Source: Trichodesmium erythraeum GBRTRLIN201 (lineage in GTDB: Bacteria; Cyanobacteriota; Cyanobacteriia; Cyanobacteriales; Microcoleaceae). From it: 64,000 nucleotides of DNA. The stretch spans positions 1-64,000 of the forward strand of contig JAGGDU010000220.1 of NCBI GenBank assembly GCA_018457135.1, read 5' to 3'. A program made the position numbers and the translations under genes. Positions 28,823-38,764 of this stretch are shown here, in pieces; within the stretch, counting starts at the first letter, position 1; every line of letters begins with the position of its first letter. The notes beneath the pieces were generated by a model. That model saw only the letters and a program-made list of their open reading frames with translations. It ran no database searches and was not told the DNA's origin.

Positions 28823-29419
28823 ATGTCTAATCTATCTCAGCAAAAAATTTTTAAATTACTAATTATATTTACTTCTGTACTGTTTTTTTCATTGCTGTTG
28901 CTTACTCGTATTCCTGGAATGGAAATTTTAGGAATTGGACCTAACTGGTTATTAATTTGGTTAGTGACTTGGAGTAGTCATAGCTCCATTATAGGAGGTT
29001 TAGTAGCTGGCTTAATTTTAGGATTAATTCAAGATGCAATGACAGCTCCCTATCCTACTCATATTATTTCTTTAGTTTTTGTTGGATTTTTTACAGCTTT
29101 TTTACAAAAAAAACGCTACATACAGGAAGATTTTATTTCTATAGCCTTAGTGACATTTATTATGGCTATTATTACTGAAACTTTCATCGCAATTCAGTTT
29201 GGGTTAATGGGTAATCAAAGCTTTGCAGAAGTTTGGATTCACTATAAGCAAGTTGCCTTGGGTTCTGCTGTTATTAGTAGTCTTTGGGCTCCGGTTTTGT
29301 ATTTTCCTTTTAGTCAATTTTGGAAGGTAAAAAAAAATAACTACTATAATTTCAGTTCTCACTTAGGAGTACATCCAGCTTTAGCTTATAGCCAGAAAAT
29401 CCTTGAATTTTTGGGTTAA
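28823..29419 (+). CDS. mreD: Rod shape-determining protein MreD
   Basis: Polytopic membrane partner of MreC in the elongasome. 198 residues with five or six spans. The conserved region around the third and fourth spans reads GLVAGLILGLIQDAMTAPYP, like the family's G-x-x-x-G-L-x-x-D motif. It follows mreC on the same strand. The C-terminus carries a short soluble tail (HLGVHPALAYSQKILEFLG). Assignment rests on order in mreBCD plus topology. Confidence 0.9.
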   Translation: MSNLSQQKIFKLLIIFTSVLFFSLLLLTRIPGMEILGIGPNWLLIWLVTWSSHSSIIGGLVAGLILGLIQDAMTAPYPTHIISLVFVGFFTAFLQKKRYIQEDFISIALVTFIMAIITETFIAIQFGLMGNQSFAEVWIHYKQVALGSAVISSLWAPVLYFPFSQFWKVKKNNYYNFSSHLGVHPALAYSQKILEFLG

Positions 29420-29684
29420 AGAAATATAAGGATTAAAATTAACTAATATTGCGGTTTTCACAGTAGCGTGTTAATTTAAATATTATAACTTACCTAATAG
29501 TGTATGAGGTATCTGTTGGATTAGTGACTAGCTCGTTCTGGAATGTGTTTTTATTAGAGCAAAAGGATAGAAGGGCGTTAAAGGCAGGTGCACGAGAACA
29601 TAAAAATCGGGTATCATCCAGGTGAGTAAATTCCACGTTTTGCACTAGTGGGTATCCTGAGAATATTTTAAATACCAACTATAT

Positions 29685-30563
29685 ATGCTAAAAAGTACAG
29701 ACTTGAAAAATGAGTCAGAAATGAGCCGAGTCAAAGTGTTAAGTGAAGCACTACCTTACATTCAAAAATTTACTGGTCGTAAGATAGTTGTGAAATATGG
29801 TGGTGCGGCTATGAGGGATAGTAATGTAAAAGATCAAGTAATGAGAGATATTGTATTATTGTCTTGTGTCGGTATACGTCCCATTGTTGTTCACGGTGGC
29901 GGTCCAGAAATTAACTCTTGGTTGGGTAAATTAGGAATTGAACCCCAGTTTAAGGATGGTTTGCGGGTTACTGATGCCTCTACAATGGAAGTAGTTGAGA
30001 TGGTATTAGTGGGAAAAGTTAATAAAGAAATTGTTTCTTTAATTAATCAAGCAGGAGGATGTGCGGTAGGTTTATGTGGTAAAGATGCCAGCTTAATTCA
30101 AGCACGTCCAGAAGGTATAGAAGGAATTGGTTTTGTTGGGGAAGTCAGCAATGTTAAGATAGATATTTTACAATCTCTAGTTGATAATGGCTATATTCCA
30201 GTAGTATCTAGTGTAGCAACTGACGAACAAGGACAAGCTTACAATCTTAATGCTGATACAGTGGCGGGTGAAATTGCTGCTGCTATGGAAGCAGAAAAGC
30301 TGATTCTACTTACAGATACAGCCGGAATTTTAGAAGATTATCATAATCCAGATAGTTTAATTGTTAAGTTGGATATCCAAGAAGCAAGAGAGTTGATTGA
30401 AAAAGGAATTGTATCCGGTGGTATGATTCCTAAAGTAAATTGTTGTGTCAGGAGTTTAGCTCAAGGAGTTCGAGCAGCTCATATTCTTGATGGTCGAGTT
30501 CCCCATGTACTTTTGCAGGAAATCTTGACAGATACTGGGGTTGGTTCAATGATAGTAGCTTAG
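29685..30563 (+). CDS. argB: Acetylglutamate kinase
   Basis: Phosphorylates N-acetyl-L-glutamate in the second step of arginine synthesis; in cyanobacteria it is the target of PII protein control. 292 residues. The amino acid kinase fold shows VKYGGAAM (36-43), VHGGGPEIN (69-77), [15 protein letters not shown] and the ATP-site loop LLTDTAGIL. The N-terminal helix [14 protein letters not shown] is the type that builds the arginine-sensitive hexamer. ATG at 29685; a second ATG 12 codons in (MSRVKVL) is an equally plausible start. Monocistronic by spacing. Confidence 0.96.
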   Translation: MLKSTDLKNESEMSRVKVLSEALPYIQKFTGRKIVVKYGGAAMRDSNVKDQVMRDIVLLSCVGIRPIVVHGGGPEINSWLGKLGIEPQFKDGLRVTDASTMEVVEMVLVGKVNKEIVSLINQAGGCAVGLCGKDASLIQARPEGIEGIGFVGEVSNVKIDILQSLVDNGYIPVVSSVATDEQGQAYNLNADTVAGEIAAAMEAEKLILLTDTAGILEDYHNPDSLIVKLDIQEARELIEKGIVSGGMIPKVNCCVRSLAQGVRAAHILDGRVPHVLLQEILTDTGVGSMIVA

Positions 30564-30731
30564 GATGATTTTGAGATCTAGGTCTTGGCATAGGTCAAAA
30601 GTAGAAGTTTAAAAGTCTAAAATAATATTCGACTAAATTTGTTGGCATAAATATTCAGCACACAAAATTCACTAATGTCATGCCTCAAGATATTACTATT
30701 TATATAGTATTTATATATTGTCTGAGTTAAC

Positions 30732-31265
30732 TTATTTTCTATCAGTCTTTTGTTTTGTTGAGGACTCTGAATTTAGATTAGAGTCTTTAGTTTCCGAGAT
30801 AGGAGTAATATCTTTGCTGAGAAAATTATTCTGACTATTATTTTTGTCAGAATATGGTGAAAGATGCTTTAACTGCTTCCTCGTATTTTTTTTTCCTTGT
30901 TGTTGACAACTAAAAGTTTTCCAAGCTACTTTAATACCAGTAAAAATACTATTTGTGGTAGTTTTAACTTGCTTAGTTTGTTTACGAACATGACTGATTT
31001 TTTGATCGACTTGTTTGACTATTTCTCCTGCAGTTTGAACACTATCATTTATATCATCAGTTAGCTCACTAATTTCTATACCAGTAAGACGAATTGCTTC
31101 TAGGGTTGATGGTAGTTCACGAGCCAGGATATCAGCTAGTTTTTCTATACTACGAGCTGCCCTTGCTAATGCCAACATTGCAGGTAAAGTAACAATTAAT
31201 ACAGTTGTCAGGCTAAATGCCACTAAGAATAAGGACAGTCCTAACCAAAATAGAGAATTATTCAC
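30732..31265 (-). CDS. DUF948-like single-span membrane protein
   Basis: 177 residues. One membrane span at about 5-32, then a long amphipathic helix (ARAARSIEKLADILARELPS, then RLTGIEISELTDDINDSVQ) and a low-complexity polar, Lys- and Ser-rich tail. The helix pattern matches the DUF948 family of cyanobacteria and Firmicutes, whose role is unknown. With the two small genes that follow on the same strand it forms a loose group of small membrane proteins. The tail is probably disordered. Confidence 0.65.
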   Translation of the reverse strand: MNNSLFWLGLSLFLVAFSLTTVLIVTLPAMLALARAARSIEKLADILARELPSTLEAIRLTGIEISELTDDINDSVQTAGEIVKQVDQKISHVRKQTKQVKTTTNSIFTGIKVAWKTFSCQQQGKKNTRKQLKHLSPYSDKNNSQNNFLSKDITPISETKDSNLNSESSTKQKTDRK

Positions 31266-31494
31266 AAATATTTCGCGCTATGCAGGAGAATGATTATTTC
31301 CTATACCTGGATTATCTTAACAAGAATGAGTGCTTTTGAAACTCCAATAATCTTGAGAAAAATTTTATGCTTTTGACCAGTCTTCTCTATTACTACTAGA
31401 ACTCTGCAAAAGTCAAAAATAAAACAAATTCTTATCTATAAATAATCAATTACTTCTCCCTATTCCCTATTGTATCTTTTCTGGAGAAATATAC

Positions 31495-31818
31495 TCAAAC
31501 TTCAGAGTTTTTGGTTTGTATTTGAGATAGTATTTTTCTCTCTTTTTGACTAGCTTCTAATCCAGCAGCGATAGCTTGTTTAAGTCTTTCTAAGATATCT
31601 TCCCAAGAATTAGTAGCAGAGTCTGAAAAACGGTCTGTTTGAAATTTGATACTTGTAGACAAATCTGTTGCAATTTGTGGAATAGCTGATGCTGATTTTT
31701 TCACCAACTGTCTTGCTTTTTTGCCAGTTCTAGGAGCTATTAATAACCCTGTTGCTGTACCTATGGCTGAACCTAGAAGTAAACCACTGATAAATAAACC
31801 AGATTTCTGATTGGACAT
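31495..31818 (-). CDS. YtxH-like membrane protein
   Basis: 107 residues. A glycine-rich membrane segment, GLFISGLLLGSAIGTATGLLIAP, runs directly into RTGKKARQLVKK. That Gly-rich span followed by AP-x-x-G-x-x-x-R is the YtxH family signature; these small proteins are often stress-induced and otherwise uncharacterised. The rest is helical and polar. The IS630 relic starts 120 bases upstream of its ATG and may have replaced part of the original promoter. Confidence 0.7.
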   Translation of the reverse strand: MSNQKSGLFISGLLLGSAIGTATGLLIAPRTGKKARQLVKKSASAIPQIATDLSTSIKFQTDRFSDSATNSWEDILERLKQAIAAGLEASQKERKILSQIQTKNSEV

Positions 31819-31937
31819 TTTTACAATTTATATATCTCTAAAACGTCTTCCCATATAAACTTATAACAATATTATAGACTTATAATATATAGATATATAT
31901 TAATATTTTAAGCATAGTAATTTTTATTTTCCCATAT

Positions 31938-32430
31938 TATAGCAGCCGAAGTAAAGATTAGGACATAATATAGAAAAAATTATCTAGAAAAGATTATGCC
32001 TGTTCCTTATATATACGACTATTGACAAAAAGCTATTAATACCATTGATCATTGAATGAGTAAAACTCAAGAAGTTTCTATATTTAAAACTAGTCGTAAT
32101 ACTATCAATATTTGGTTACATATAGCAATCCTATCTGAAAATTGAAAGTGATGGGCGCCTAGAAAGTACTTCTGCTAAAAAAAGAAAGAAAAAGGAGCAA
32201 GGGTTGGAGCTATTTTTCTAGAAAACTAGTAATTTTAATGAATGATTTAGGATTGTTATAGAAAAAGATAAACTGGTGATATAAGAGCAAAAATAGGTTA
32301 TCAAAAAGGATATTATCCTAAAATACTAGATTTAGAAAAATGATCGAGAATTTGTTCACATTAATGCTAGTAAAACTCAAAAATAAATGGCACTATTGCT
32401 AGAAGTCTCTTGGTAATAAAGTTCTTGGGC
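31938..32430 (+). pseudogene. IS630-family relic, N-terminal half
   Basis: It opens with TATAGCAGCCGAAG, nearly identical to the MITE ends at 6416 and 48306, then a broken transposase begins with MPVPYIYDY near 31996. Further pieces are KAINTIDH, MSKTQEVSIFKTSRNTINIW and EFVHINASKTQK. This is the helix-turn-helix N-terminus of IS630 transposases (family form roughly SKTQASRIFKISRNTINLWL). The DDE part is gone and no right end is visible, so the element is truncated next to the gene at 32448. Confidence 0.75.
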
Positions 32431-32447
32431 AAGAATATAAATCCAAG

Positions 32448-32759
32448 TTACTTTGAATGCCAAGTTCGACTCCAACGATGCCATAAATTTCTGAGCAACC
32501 AAAACATAGCTATTATTTGTTGAAGTTGTTGAACTTGTCCATCCAGTTGTTGATATAGGTGTCGTATTTGATTTACTTTTTGCTGTCGAAGTTGCAAAAA
32601 TTCAGGTGTTTTGGTGAGTATGTTACTGGTGTAATTATCTATGAGGCTAAGATTGCGTTCTACTTTTAATAATATTTGCCTAAATCTCCAGATTTTCCAA
32701 GCTAGAAAAAAGCCAAAAATTGATATAATTATATTTATTTCTATTACTAACCACAGCAT
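32448..32759 (-). CDS. Small single-span membrane protein
   Basis: 103 residues. An N-terminal membrane anchor (LWLVIEINIIISIFGFFLAW) is followed by a basic, Gln-rich helical region (QLRQQKVNQIRHLYQQLDGQ). No family recognised with certainty. It is on the same strand as the DUF948-like and YtxH-like genes and shares their design of one span plus a helix, so a related cell-envelope role is possible (inference). Separated from them by the IS630 relic. Confidence 0.55.
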   Translation of the reverse strand: MLWLVIEINIIISIFGFFLAWKIWRFRQILLKVERNLSLIDNYTSNILTKTPEFLQLRQQKVNQIRHLYQQLDGQVQQLQQIIAMFWLLRNLWHRWSRTWHSK

Positions 32760-33032
32760 CTTTTACTCCACAAAAAACTAGCGAGAATAACTCTTATAAA
32801 GAGTCTAATTATAGATTGACTATAATTTTCAGTAAGACCATATATTAGACCATTTTGAAAAAAAATTTTATAAATTAGTATCAGAAAATTATTACCTGGT
32901 AAATGTTATTCCTAATTTAGCTATTTTGAAAATTGGTATTAGCTGAAGAACTGGAATTTTTTCTATCTGCTAGATTTTTTTTAGTGACTAAAACAAAAAA
33001 AGTGTCTTAATTAAGAATAGGGCAAAACTAAG

Positions 33033-33149
33033 ATGAAATTTATTAATCTCAAGGTTGATTATGCTTTAAAAAAAAGCTTTGGCTCCAAGGAAAGCAAAGA
33101 AATTTTAATCAGTTTTCTGGATGCAATAACTTATGATGGAGAAAAATAA
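33033..33149 (+). pseudogene. Rpn-type recombination-promoting nuclease, N-terminal fragment
   Basis: 38 codons from an ATG read MKFINLKVDYALKKSFGSKE and then SKEILISFLDAITYDGEK before TAA. This matches the N-terminus of the Rpn/PD-(D/E)XK putative transposase family (MKFINPKIDYAFKKIFGS...ILISFLNAI). Full-length members are roughly 200-300 residues, so only the start is left and the catalytic residues are missing. Confidence 0.7.
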
Positions 33150-33216
33150 TCAAGTTTTCACGGGTTAATTAGTACCTCGAAACTATTTTTAAATAAGTAT
33201 CTATCTTTTTTCAGAT

Positions 33217-33381
33217 TTAGCAAGTTATGGGGCAAGAAGTTTTGAGCATTAGAGGTTCAATATTAGCAAACCTTGCATTTACACGCTTAAAAAAGCCTCC
33301 AGAAATTTCCTGGGCTTGGCCTTCTGGAACTTCAATTTCTACTAAAGTTTCATCATTTAGTTCAATCAGTTGGCTTGCCAT
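33217..33381 (-). CDS. Truncated Trypco1-like small protein
   Basis: 54 residues from the ATG at 33381: MASQLIELNDETLVEIEVPE, then GQAQEISGGFFKRVNARFAN, IEPLMLKTSCPITC. The pattern (two short acidic strands, then a VNARFANIEPLML helix) resembles the trypsin-co-occurring domain 1 (CU044_2847-like) family, which occurs in prokaryotic conflict and signalling gene clusters. Full domains are roughly 100 residues; here the second half is missing and the frame stops at once, so it is probably a remnant. A TTG start seven codons upstream is also open. No trypsin-like gene is adjacent. Confidence 0.45.
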   Translation of the reverse strand: MASQLIELNDETLVEIEVPEGQAQEISGGFFKRVNARFANIEPLMLKTSCPITC

Positions 33382-33513
33382 TACTCTGTTCTTTCCAAAC
33401 AAAACTCTTTATTTAATTAAGGATACCAAAAATTTCAGATATTTAATAGAAGACATTTGAAGTCTTTATCTGGGACTAAATTTTTGAGGTAGGGAGTAGT
33501 CTGTGGACATAAT

Positions 33514-33567
33514 AAATATAGGAAATATAGGAAATATAGGAAATATAGGAAATATAGGAAATATAGG
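33514..33567. repeat. Six perfect tandem copies of a 9-base unit
   Basis: AAATATAGG is repeated six times head to tail, 28 bases before the 3' end of recG. It is a simple microsatellite-like array with no spacers, so it is not a CRISPR. Confidence 0.9.
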
Positions 33568-33595
33568 AAAAAATATACCAATATAACCTATCACC

Positions 33596-36079
33596 CTAAT
33601 TTAAAATTGATCCCCCCATCATCTTCTGATACCGCCATTCCAACTCCTTTCTTAACAGGGGCCAACTATTAAGACTTTCATCCTTTTCCATCACCTGTAA
33701 AGCAGCACCCCGCGCTAACTCCAAAACCTCCTGATCCTCAACCAAACTTGCCAAAGCAAAATCCGGTAACCCCGACTGCTTTGTTCCCAATACCTGACCA
33801 GGACCTCTCAAACGCATATCCATTTCCGCAATAAAAAACCCATCCTGAGACTGCTCCAAAACCTTCAACCGTTCTGTAGCATCCGTCGAACCTGCACCCC
33901 TCATCAACAAGCAATAGGAATGGTGGACACCACGACCTACTCGTCCCCGTAACTGATGTAACTGAGATAAACCAAACCTTTCTGCATTTTCAATTAGCAT
34001 TACTGTGGCATTAGGTACATCTACCCCCACTTCCACCACAGTAGTAGATACTAAAATCTGAGTTTGATTATTCCGAAATGTACTAATAACTTGGTCTTTT
34101 TCTGCACTGCTCATTCTGCCATGCAACAAACCTATCTGAAACTCGGGAAAAATTTTTTCAGCTAATTTTTGATGTTCTTCTATTGCAGATTTCACATCCA
34201 ATTTTTCTGACTCTTCAACTAAGGGTAAAACCACATAAACTTGTCTACCTTGAACTATTTCTCTGCGGATTAAATCATAAGCTTTTTTACGTTGTCTACC
34301 AGTCAAATTTGTTGTTTGAATTGGTTGTCTTCCTGGTGGTAGTTCATCTATTTGACTAACATCTAAATCTCCATGTAATGTCAAAGCTAAAGTTCTGGGA
34401 ATAGGAGTAGCTGTCATTGCTAAAAAGTGGGGAGATTCACCTTTTTGCTGTAATTTTGCTCTTTGGTGAACCCCAAATCTGTGTTGTTCATCTATTACTA
34501 CTAACCCTAATTTATGAAAGTTGACTGTATCTTGAATTAGGGCATGAGTACCGACTAATATTGGTAATTCTCCAGTCTCAAGTTGAGAGTAAATTTCCCG
34601 GCGTTTTGCTATTTTTGTCGAACCTGTTAATAATTCAACTGGCAAATGTAAGAGATTAAACCAAGTAACTAATTTATCATAATGTTGTTCCGCTAATACT
34701 TCTGTTGGTGCCATTAAAGCAGCTTGATAACCAACTTGAACTGCTGCTAATATAGCAACTACTGCTACTACTGTTTTTCCAGCGCCCACATCTCCTTGTA
34801 CTAATCTTTTCATTGGTTCAGGCTTTTGTAGATCCCTGAGAATTTCATTGACTACTCTTTTTTGAGCATTAGTTAATTGAAATGGCAGTAATTTATAAAA
34901 TTTTTTAATAAGTTTTCCTGTTACAGGTAGAGCTACTCCTATCTCTGTTTTTTTTTGCAGTTGCCGACGTTTTAATAAACCTAATTGTAGATAAAAAAAT
35001 TCATCAAAAACTAACCGACGGCGAGCTGCTGCTAAACAATCTCTATCTATAGGAAAATGAATATTTTTAATAGCATTTTTTAAATCTATTAATTGATATT
35101 GATTCAAAAAAATTTCTGGTAATGTTTCTGAAAAATTTTCTGCTTTTGGTAAAATTTTAAATATTGCCCGTCTCACAACATCTGCTTCTACTCCTTCTGT
35201 TAAAGGATAAACTGGTACTAAACGACCAATTTTGATAGACTCAATTTCACTACCTTCACTATCCAAAACTTCTATTTCTGGATTATCTAAATTTTTCCCA
35301 TATTTAGTTTCTTTAACTAAACCGGAAGCAGCAACAGTTGCACCAACTGGATAGAATTTTTTTTGCATCATTTGCCAACCTTTATTACTAAATCTAGGTC
35401 CGGCAAAAAAGCGACTAATTTTGATTTGCCCTGTAGAATCTGTAAGAGTAAGTTCGAGAATAGTTAATTTCTTATTTTTCGGACTAGAAAAACAATTGAA
35501 CCTTTTAATTTTACCGATAATAGTAACAGTTTCTCCTGCTTCTAAGTTACGAATATTTACTTGACGGGCATAGTCAATATGGTCTCTTGGGTAATAATAA
35601 AGTAAATCTCTAACTGTAGATAATCCTAATGTTGATAGGCGATCGCTATTTTTAATTCCGATACTTTTTACATCTTTAAGTAGCTGTTCTAATTCCAGGT
35701 TATTGGTATATTTTTGTGAAAAATTAGAATTATCTTTTTGTATTTTTGCAGTTATTTCCAATGAATGAAATTCTAGTCTATCATTCTCTTTTTCTTTAAC
35801 ACATAAAGACTGCATTTGATTTAAAAAAATCTGAGTTTTTTCTAATAAATATTGCCGTTCTTCTCTAGTCATTTCTGGATACGAGACAAATTTTTTAGAA
35901 AACTTCTCAAATTTATCTTGATAACCTTTTAATATTATTGGTGGTTTACTTAAACTAATACTTAAAAAGTCATTAAATATATATTGTTTACCTTGGATAT
36001 TTTGAAATCCACGTCCTGCTTCCACTAATAAAGCTTTTTTTAGTCTTTCCCAGTCTATCATTTCTTTTTCATTATTCAT
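33596..36079 (-). CDS. recG: ATP-dependent DNA helicase RecG
   Basis: Branch-migration helicase that regresses stalled replication forks and processes Holliday junctions. 827 residues, longer than the E. coli form (693), with about 130 extra N-terminal residues as in cyanobacterial and plant versions. The wedge/OB domain follows (ETVTIIGKIKRFN). The motor has Walker A GDVGAGKT (429-436), MAPTEVLAEQH, the DEQH box (530-533) in VVIDEQHRFG, and the RecG-specific MTATPIPRTLAL. The C-terminus has QLRGRVGRG. ATG start. Monocistronic by spacing. An array of 9-base repeats follows the stop. Confidence 0.97.
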   Translation of the reverse strand: MNNEKEMIDWERLKKALLVEAGRGFQNIQGKQYIFNDFLSISLSKPPIILKGYQDKFEKFSKKFVSYPEMTREERQYLLEKTQIFLNQMQSLCVKEKENDRLEFHSLEITAKIQKDNSNFSQKYTNNLELEQLLKDVKSIGIKNSDRLSTLGLSTVRDLLYYYPRDHIDYARQVNIRNLEAGETVTIIGKIKRFNCFSSPKNKKLTILELTLTDSTGQIKISRFFAGPRFSNKGWQMMQKKFYPVGATVAASGLVKETKYGKNLDNPEIEVLDSEGSEIESIKIGRLVPVYPLTEGVEADVVRRAIFKILPKAENFSETLPEIFLNQYQLIDLKNAIKNIHFPIDRDCLAAARRRLVFDEFFYLQLGLLKRRQLQKKTEIGVALPVTGKLIKKFYKLLPFQLTNAQKRVVNEILRDLQKPEPMKRLVQGDVGAGKTVVAVVAILAAVQVGYQAALMAPTEVLAEQHYDKLVTWFNLLHLPVELLTGSTKIAKRREIYSQLETGELPILVGTHALIQDTVNFHKLGLVVIDEQHRFGVHQRAKLQQKGESPHFLAMTATPIPRTLALTLHGDLDVSQIDELPPGRQPIQTTNLTGRQRKKAYDLIRREIVQGRQVYVVLPLVEESEKLDVKSAIEEHQKLAEKIFPEFQIGLLHGRMSSAEKDQVISTFRNNQTQILVSTTVVEVGVDVPNATVMLIENAERFGLSQLHQLRGRVGRGVHHSYCLLMRGAGSTDATERLKVLEQSQDGFFIAEMDMRLRGPGQVLGTKQSGLPDFALASLVEDQEVLELARGAALQVMEKDESLNSWPLLRKELEWRYQKMMGGSILN

Positions 36080-36829
36080 AGCATTTAATTTAAGAAATTA
36101 TTTATATAATACTTTTTGCATCTATAAAATTTATTTTACTGGGTAGGGAGTAAGAAACAGAATAAATTCGGTAAAAGATATAAATATGATAGGGCATCTA
36201 AATCTAATACTTTCCGCAATTTTTATACTTTATTTACATTAAAAAAATGATAACTCTATAGTAATTTCACATATAATATTTATCTATTTTTAGCCTACTA
36301 ATTAGGGCTTGCTAATCAAATTTAGAATAAATTAAATATAAAAACTTTAGCCTTTGAGTGCGGAAAAAAAATGTGGGCTTTTTGCTTATTTAATCAGAAA
36401 ATGTGAGAGTTTTTAGCAGACCAGAAAAATAAATTATGGGACAATTTTCCGAATATATCCTCCTTCCTTTCATCTAACTCCTGCCCTCATCCATAAGACA
36501 AATTTCAACAAACCCTAACCCTAATTATAAAAAAGCAGTATTATATCAGTATTAAATACTACACTTAATATAACAACGAATTATAGAAGAAAATTATAGC
36601 GGTTTTCACTTTTCTAATACAAAATTTATACCTGACTCATAAATGCATAAGTACCTTTAAGTTCAAATCTCTGTATTTTTGAGTAATGAAAATTGCTATA
36701 CGACTCGGAAAAAAATAAAAAAAACTTTTTAATCTTTTTTATTTGATATGAATTAATTATTTTATCTATTTTACTGTAAATTTCTTATGAAATAATGTTT
36801 TTACCGCTCCCAAATCCCTATTTCCTTCT
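36080..36829. other. Spacer between the coiled-coil gene and recG
   Basis: 750 AT-rich bases with no recognisable gene, RNA or transposon fragment. Confidence 0.4.
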
Positions 36830-37846
36830 TCAATCTTCATACCAACTAGACCGCCATGCTGACTCAGCTTCTATTACAGCTAGTTCTCGTTGCTTTTTAC
36901 TATATTCTCGTTGCAGTTGACTAAGCTTTCCTAAAATATTACGAATTTTATTGCGCCAACCTGCAACATTAATATCAGTAAATTCTATTTCAGATAACCG
37001 TAGATTTATTGCTATAATTCGAGTAACTTTAGTATCATCATCTTCTTCCGAATCTTCTGCTTCTATTAACAAGTTTAATATATTAGGCTGCCCACTTGCA
37101 GTATTACTCCCTGATTCCATTTTTGTCGCAGCTTCTAAAAGTTTTTGTGGTATTTTTTTTTCCAGTATTTCTACTTCATAAAGTATACAGTTTGTCTGAT
37201 AAGAAAGTTTTTTGAGGATTTCAAGTATTTGCTTTTCTATATTTTCTTGCCAATGTATCAATGTGTCAATATTATGCAATTTATCAATAATATTTTCTGT
37301 GGAGATTTTGTTTTTTTCGACTTCAGTTTCATCAGTTTTTTCTTTGACTTCATTTCCTACTTCTTGATCCTGAGAATCTGTTGTAAGTTGGGAGGATATT
37401 TCAGTCATAAATAACTCAGAAGAATCAAGCTCTATAGCTTCTTCTTGTTTTTTTATTTTGAGTACCACTTCTTTTTTTTCTTTCTCTTCTTGATAAAGAA
37501 GACTTATCATTAATTCTGCGGTAGAGGCATCATCCGAATTTTTTTGATTCTCTGGATATTTATTCAATAATTCTTGTAATTCTTGAGTTGCCAACTTAGA
37601 TTTTTCTCGTAGCTCTTGCTGAATTTTTTGTCGCTGAGAAAATGATAACTTCAGAAATGCTTCTGGATATTCCTGAGTACATATATAATAACTTGCAAAA
37701 ACTAACTGTTGGCTCATACCTTGCCCCAAAACTTGTAAATAGCTTTGATATTTACTATAAAGTTCCTTGGCAGTATCAACGATCGCCACTTCAATTCTTT
37801 GCAATTCTTGCCCTATTGCTTTAATATCTCCCACTGTTTCCCACAA
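36830..37846 (-). CDS. Coiled-coil protein of unknown function
   Basis: 338 residues from a TTG start (the only start-like codon after the upstream in-frame TGA). No membrane span. The N-terminal 110 residues are well ordered and resemble a helical domain (QRIEVAIVDTAKELYSKYQS, then SQQLVFASYYICTQEYPEAF); the middle is very acidic and probably disordered; the C-terminal third is helical again and ends with SKKQRELAVIEAESAW. It resembles uncharacterised cyanobacterial proteins, but I cannot name a family. It lies 99 bases downstream of tsf on the same strand and may be read from the rpsB-tsf transcript. Confidence 0.65.
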   Translation of the reverse strand: MWETVGDIKAIGQELQRIEVAIVDTAKELYSKYQSYLQVLGQGMSQQLVFASYYICTQEYPEAFLKLSFSQRQKIQQELREKSKLATQELQELLNKYPENQKNSDDASTAELMISLLYQEEKEKKEVVLKIKKQEEAIELDSSELFMTEISSQLTTDSQDQEVGNEVKEKTDETEVEKNKISTENIIDKLHNIDTLIHWQENIEKQILEILKKLSYQTNCILYEVEILEKKIPQKLLEAATKMESGSNTASGQPNILNLLIEAEDSEEDDDTKVTRIIAINLRLSEIEFTDINVAGWRNKIRNILGKLSQLQREYSKKQRELAVIEAESAWRSSWYED

Positions 37847-37945
37847 TACCCAAATTATATTTATACATCAACGATTAAAAATTAAAAATAAACATAATTA
37901 TCTATTTTTAATTTTTAATTGTTTTTATGAAATTTATTAAATTAA

Positions 37946-38605
37946 TTATTTCTTCCCAGTTTGTGCCGCAACTTCTTCAGCAAAATTACTTTCTTGTTTT
38001 TCCAAACCTTCTCCCAAAACAAACCTAATAAAACGACGTACTTGTACTTTTTCGCCTAATTGTGCACTAGTTTCCTTAATCAACTCTTCTATTGTCTTAT
38101 TTTGGTCTCGGATATAAGGTTGATCCATCAAAGTTAATTCTTTTAACCGCTTTCCTATTCGGCCTTGAACTATCTTTTCCCTAATATTTTCTGGCTTGTT
38201 ACTCAGGTCTTCTCTACCCATTTCTATAGACTTTTCACTTTCTACAAACTCGGTTGGAATATCATCAACTGACACATATTCTACCTGTGGGCAAGCGGCT
38301 ATTTGCATAGCAACATTCTTAACTAATTCTTTAAATGATTCATTCCGGGCAACAAAATCAGTTTGACAGTTTACTTCTACTAAAACACCTATCCTACCAC
38401 CTGTATGAATATAACTCTCAACCAACCCCTCTGTTGCTACTTTACCCTCAAGTTTTCCAGCAGAAGCAATACCTTTTTGTCTAAGCCAATCTGTAGCTTT
38501 ATCAATATTGCCATCAGTTTCTTTCAGAGCTTTTTTACAGTCCATCATACCTGCGCCTGTTTTTTCGCGCAACTCTTTAACCAACTTTGCAGATATTTCC
38601 GCCAT
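37946..38605 (-). CDS. tsf: Elongation factor Ts
   Basis: Guanine nucleotide exchange factor for EF-Tu. 219 residues, the short form usual in cyanobacteria and chloroplasts. The N-terminal UBA-like module is [24 protein letters not shown]; the core has [16 protein letters not shown] with the Asp-Phe pair that inserts into EF-Tu. ATG start with AGGAAAGG upstream. It follows rpsB by 159 bases on the same strand, the classic rpsB-tsf order. Confidence 0.97.
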   Translation of the reverse strand: MAEISAKLVKELREKTGAGMMDCKKALKETDGNIDKATDWLRQKGIASAGKLEGKVATEGLVESYIHTGGRIGVLVEVNCQTDFVARNESFKELVKNVAMQIAACPQVEYVSVDDIPTEFVESEKSIEMGREDLSNKPENIREKIVQGRIGKRLKELTLMDQPYIRDQNKTIEELIKETSAQLGEKVQVRRFIRFVLGEGLEKQESNFAEEVAAQTGKK

Positions 38606-38764
38606 CTTTTTTCCTTTCCTATTTTAGTTTTAATACAATATCATTTTAGGAAACAATCATACTTTAGCTTTATGACTTTAGGTAGGATATTTAGAAATAA
38701 TTTACCCTTTGATTTATTCCTAAAAAATCCACCTAGAGACACTCAAAAATATTGCTTGAGTTGA

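Noticed and set aside
33514-33567. CRISPR-like array
   Set aside because: The 9-base units are contiguous with no spacers; it is a simple tandem repeat.
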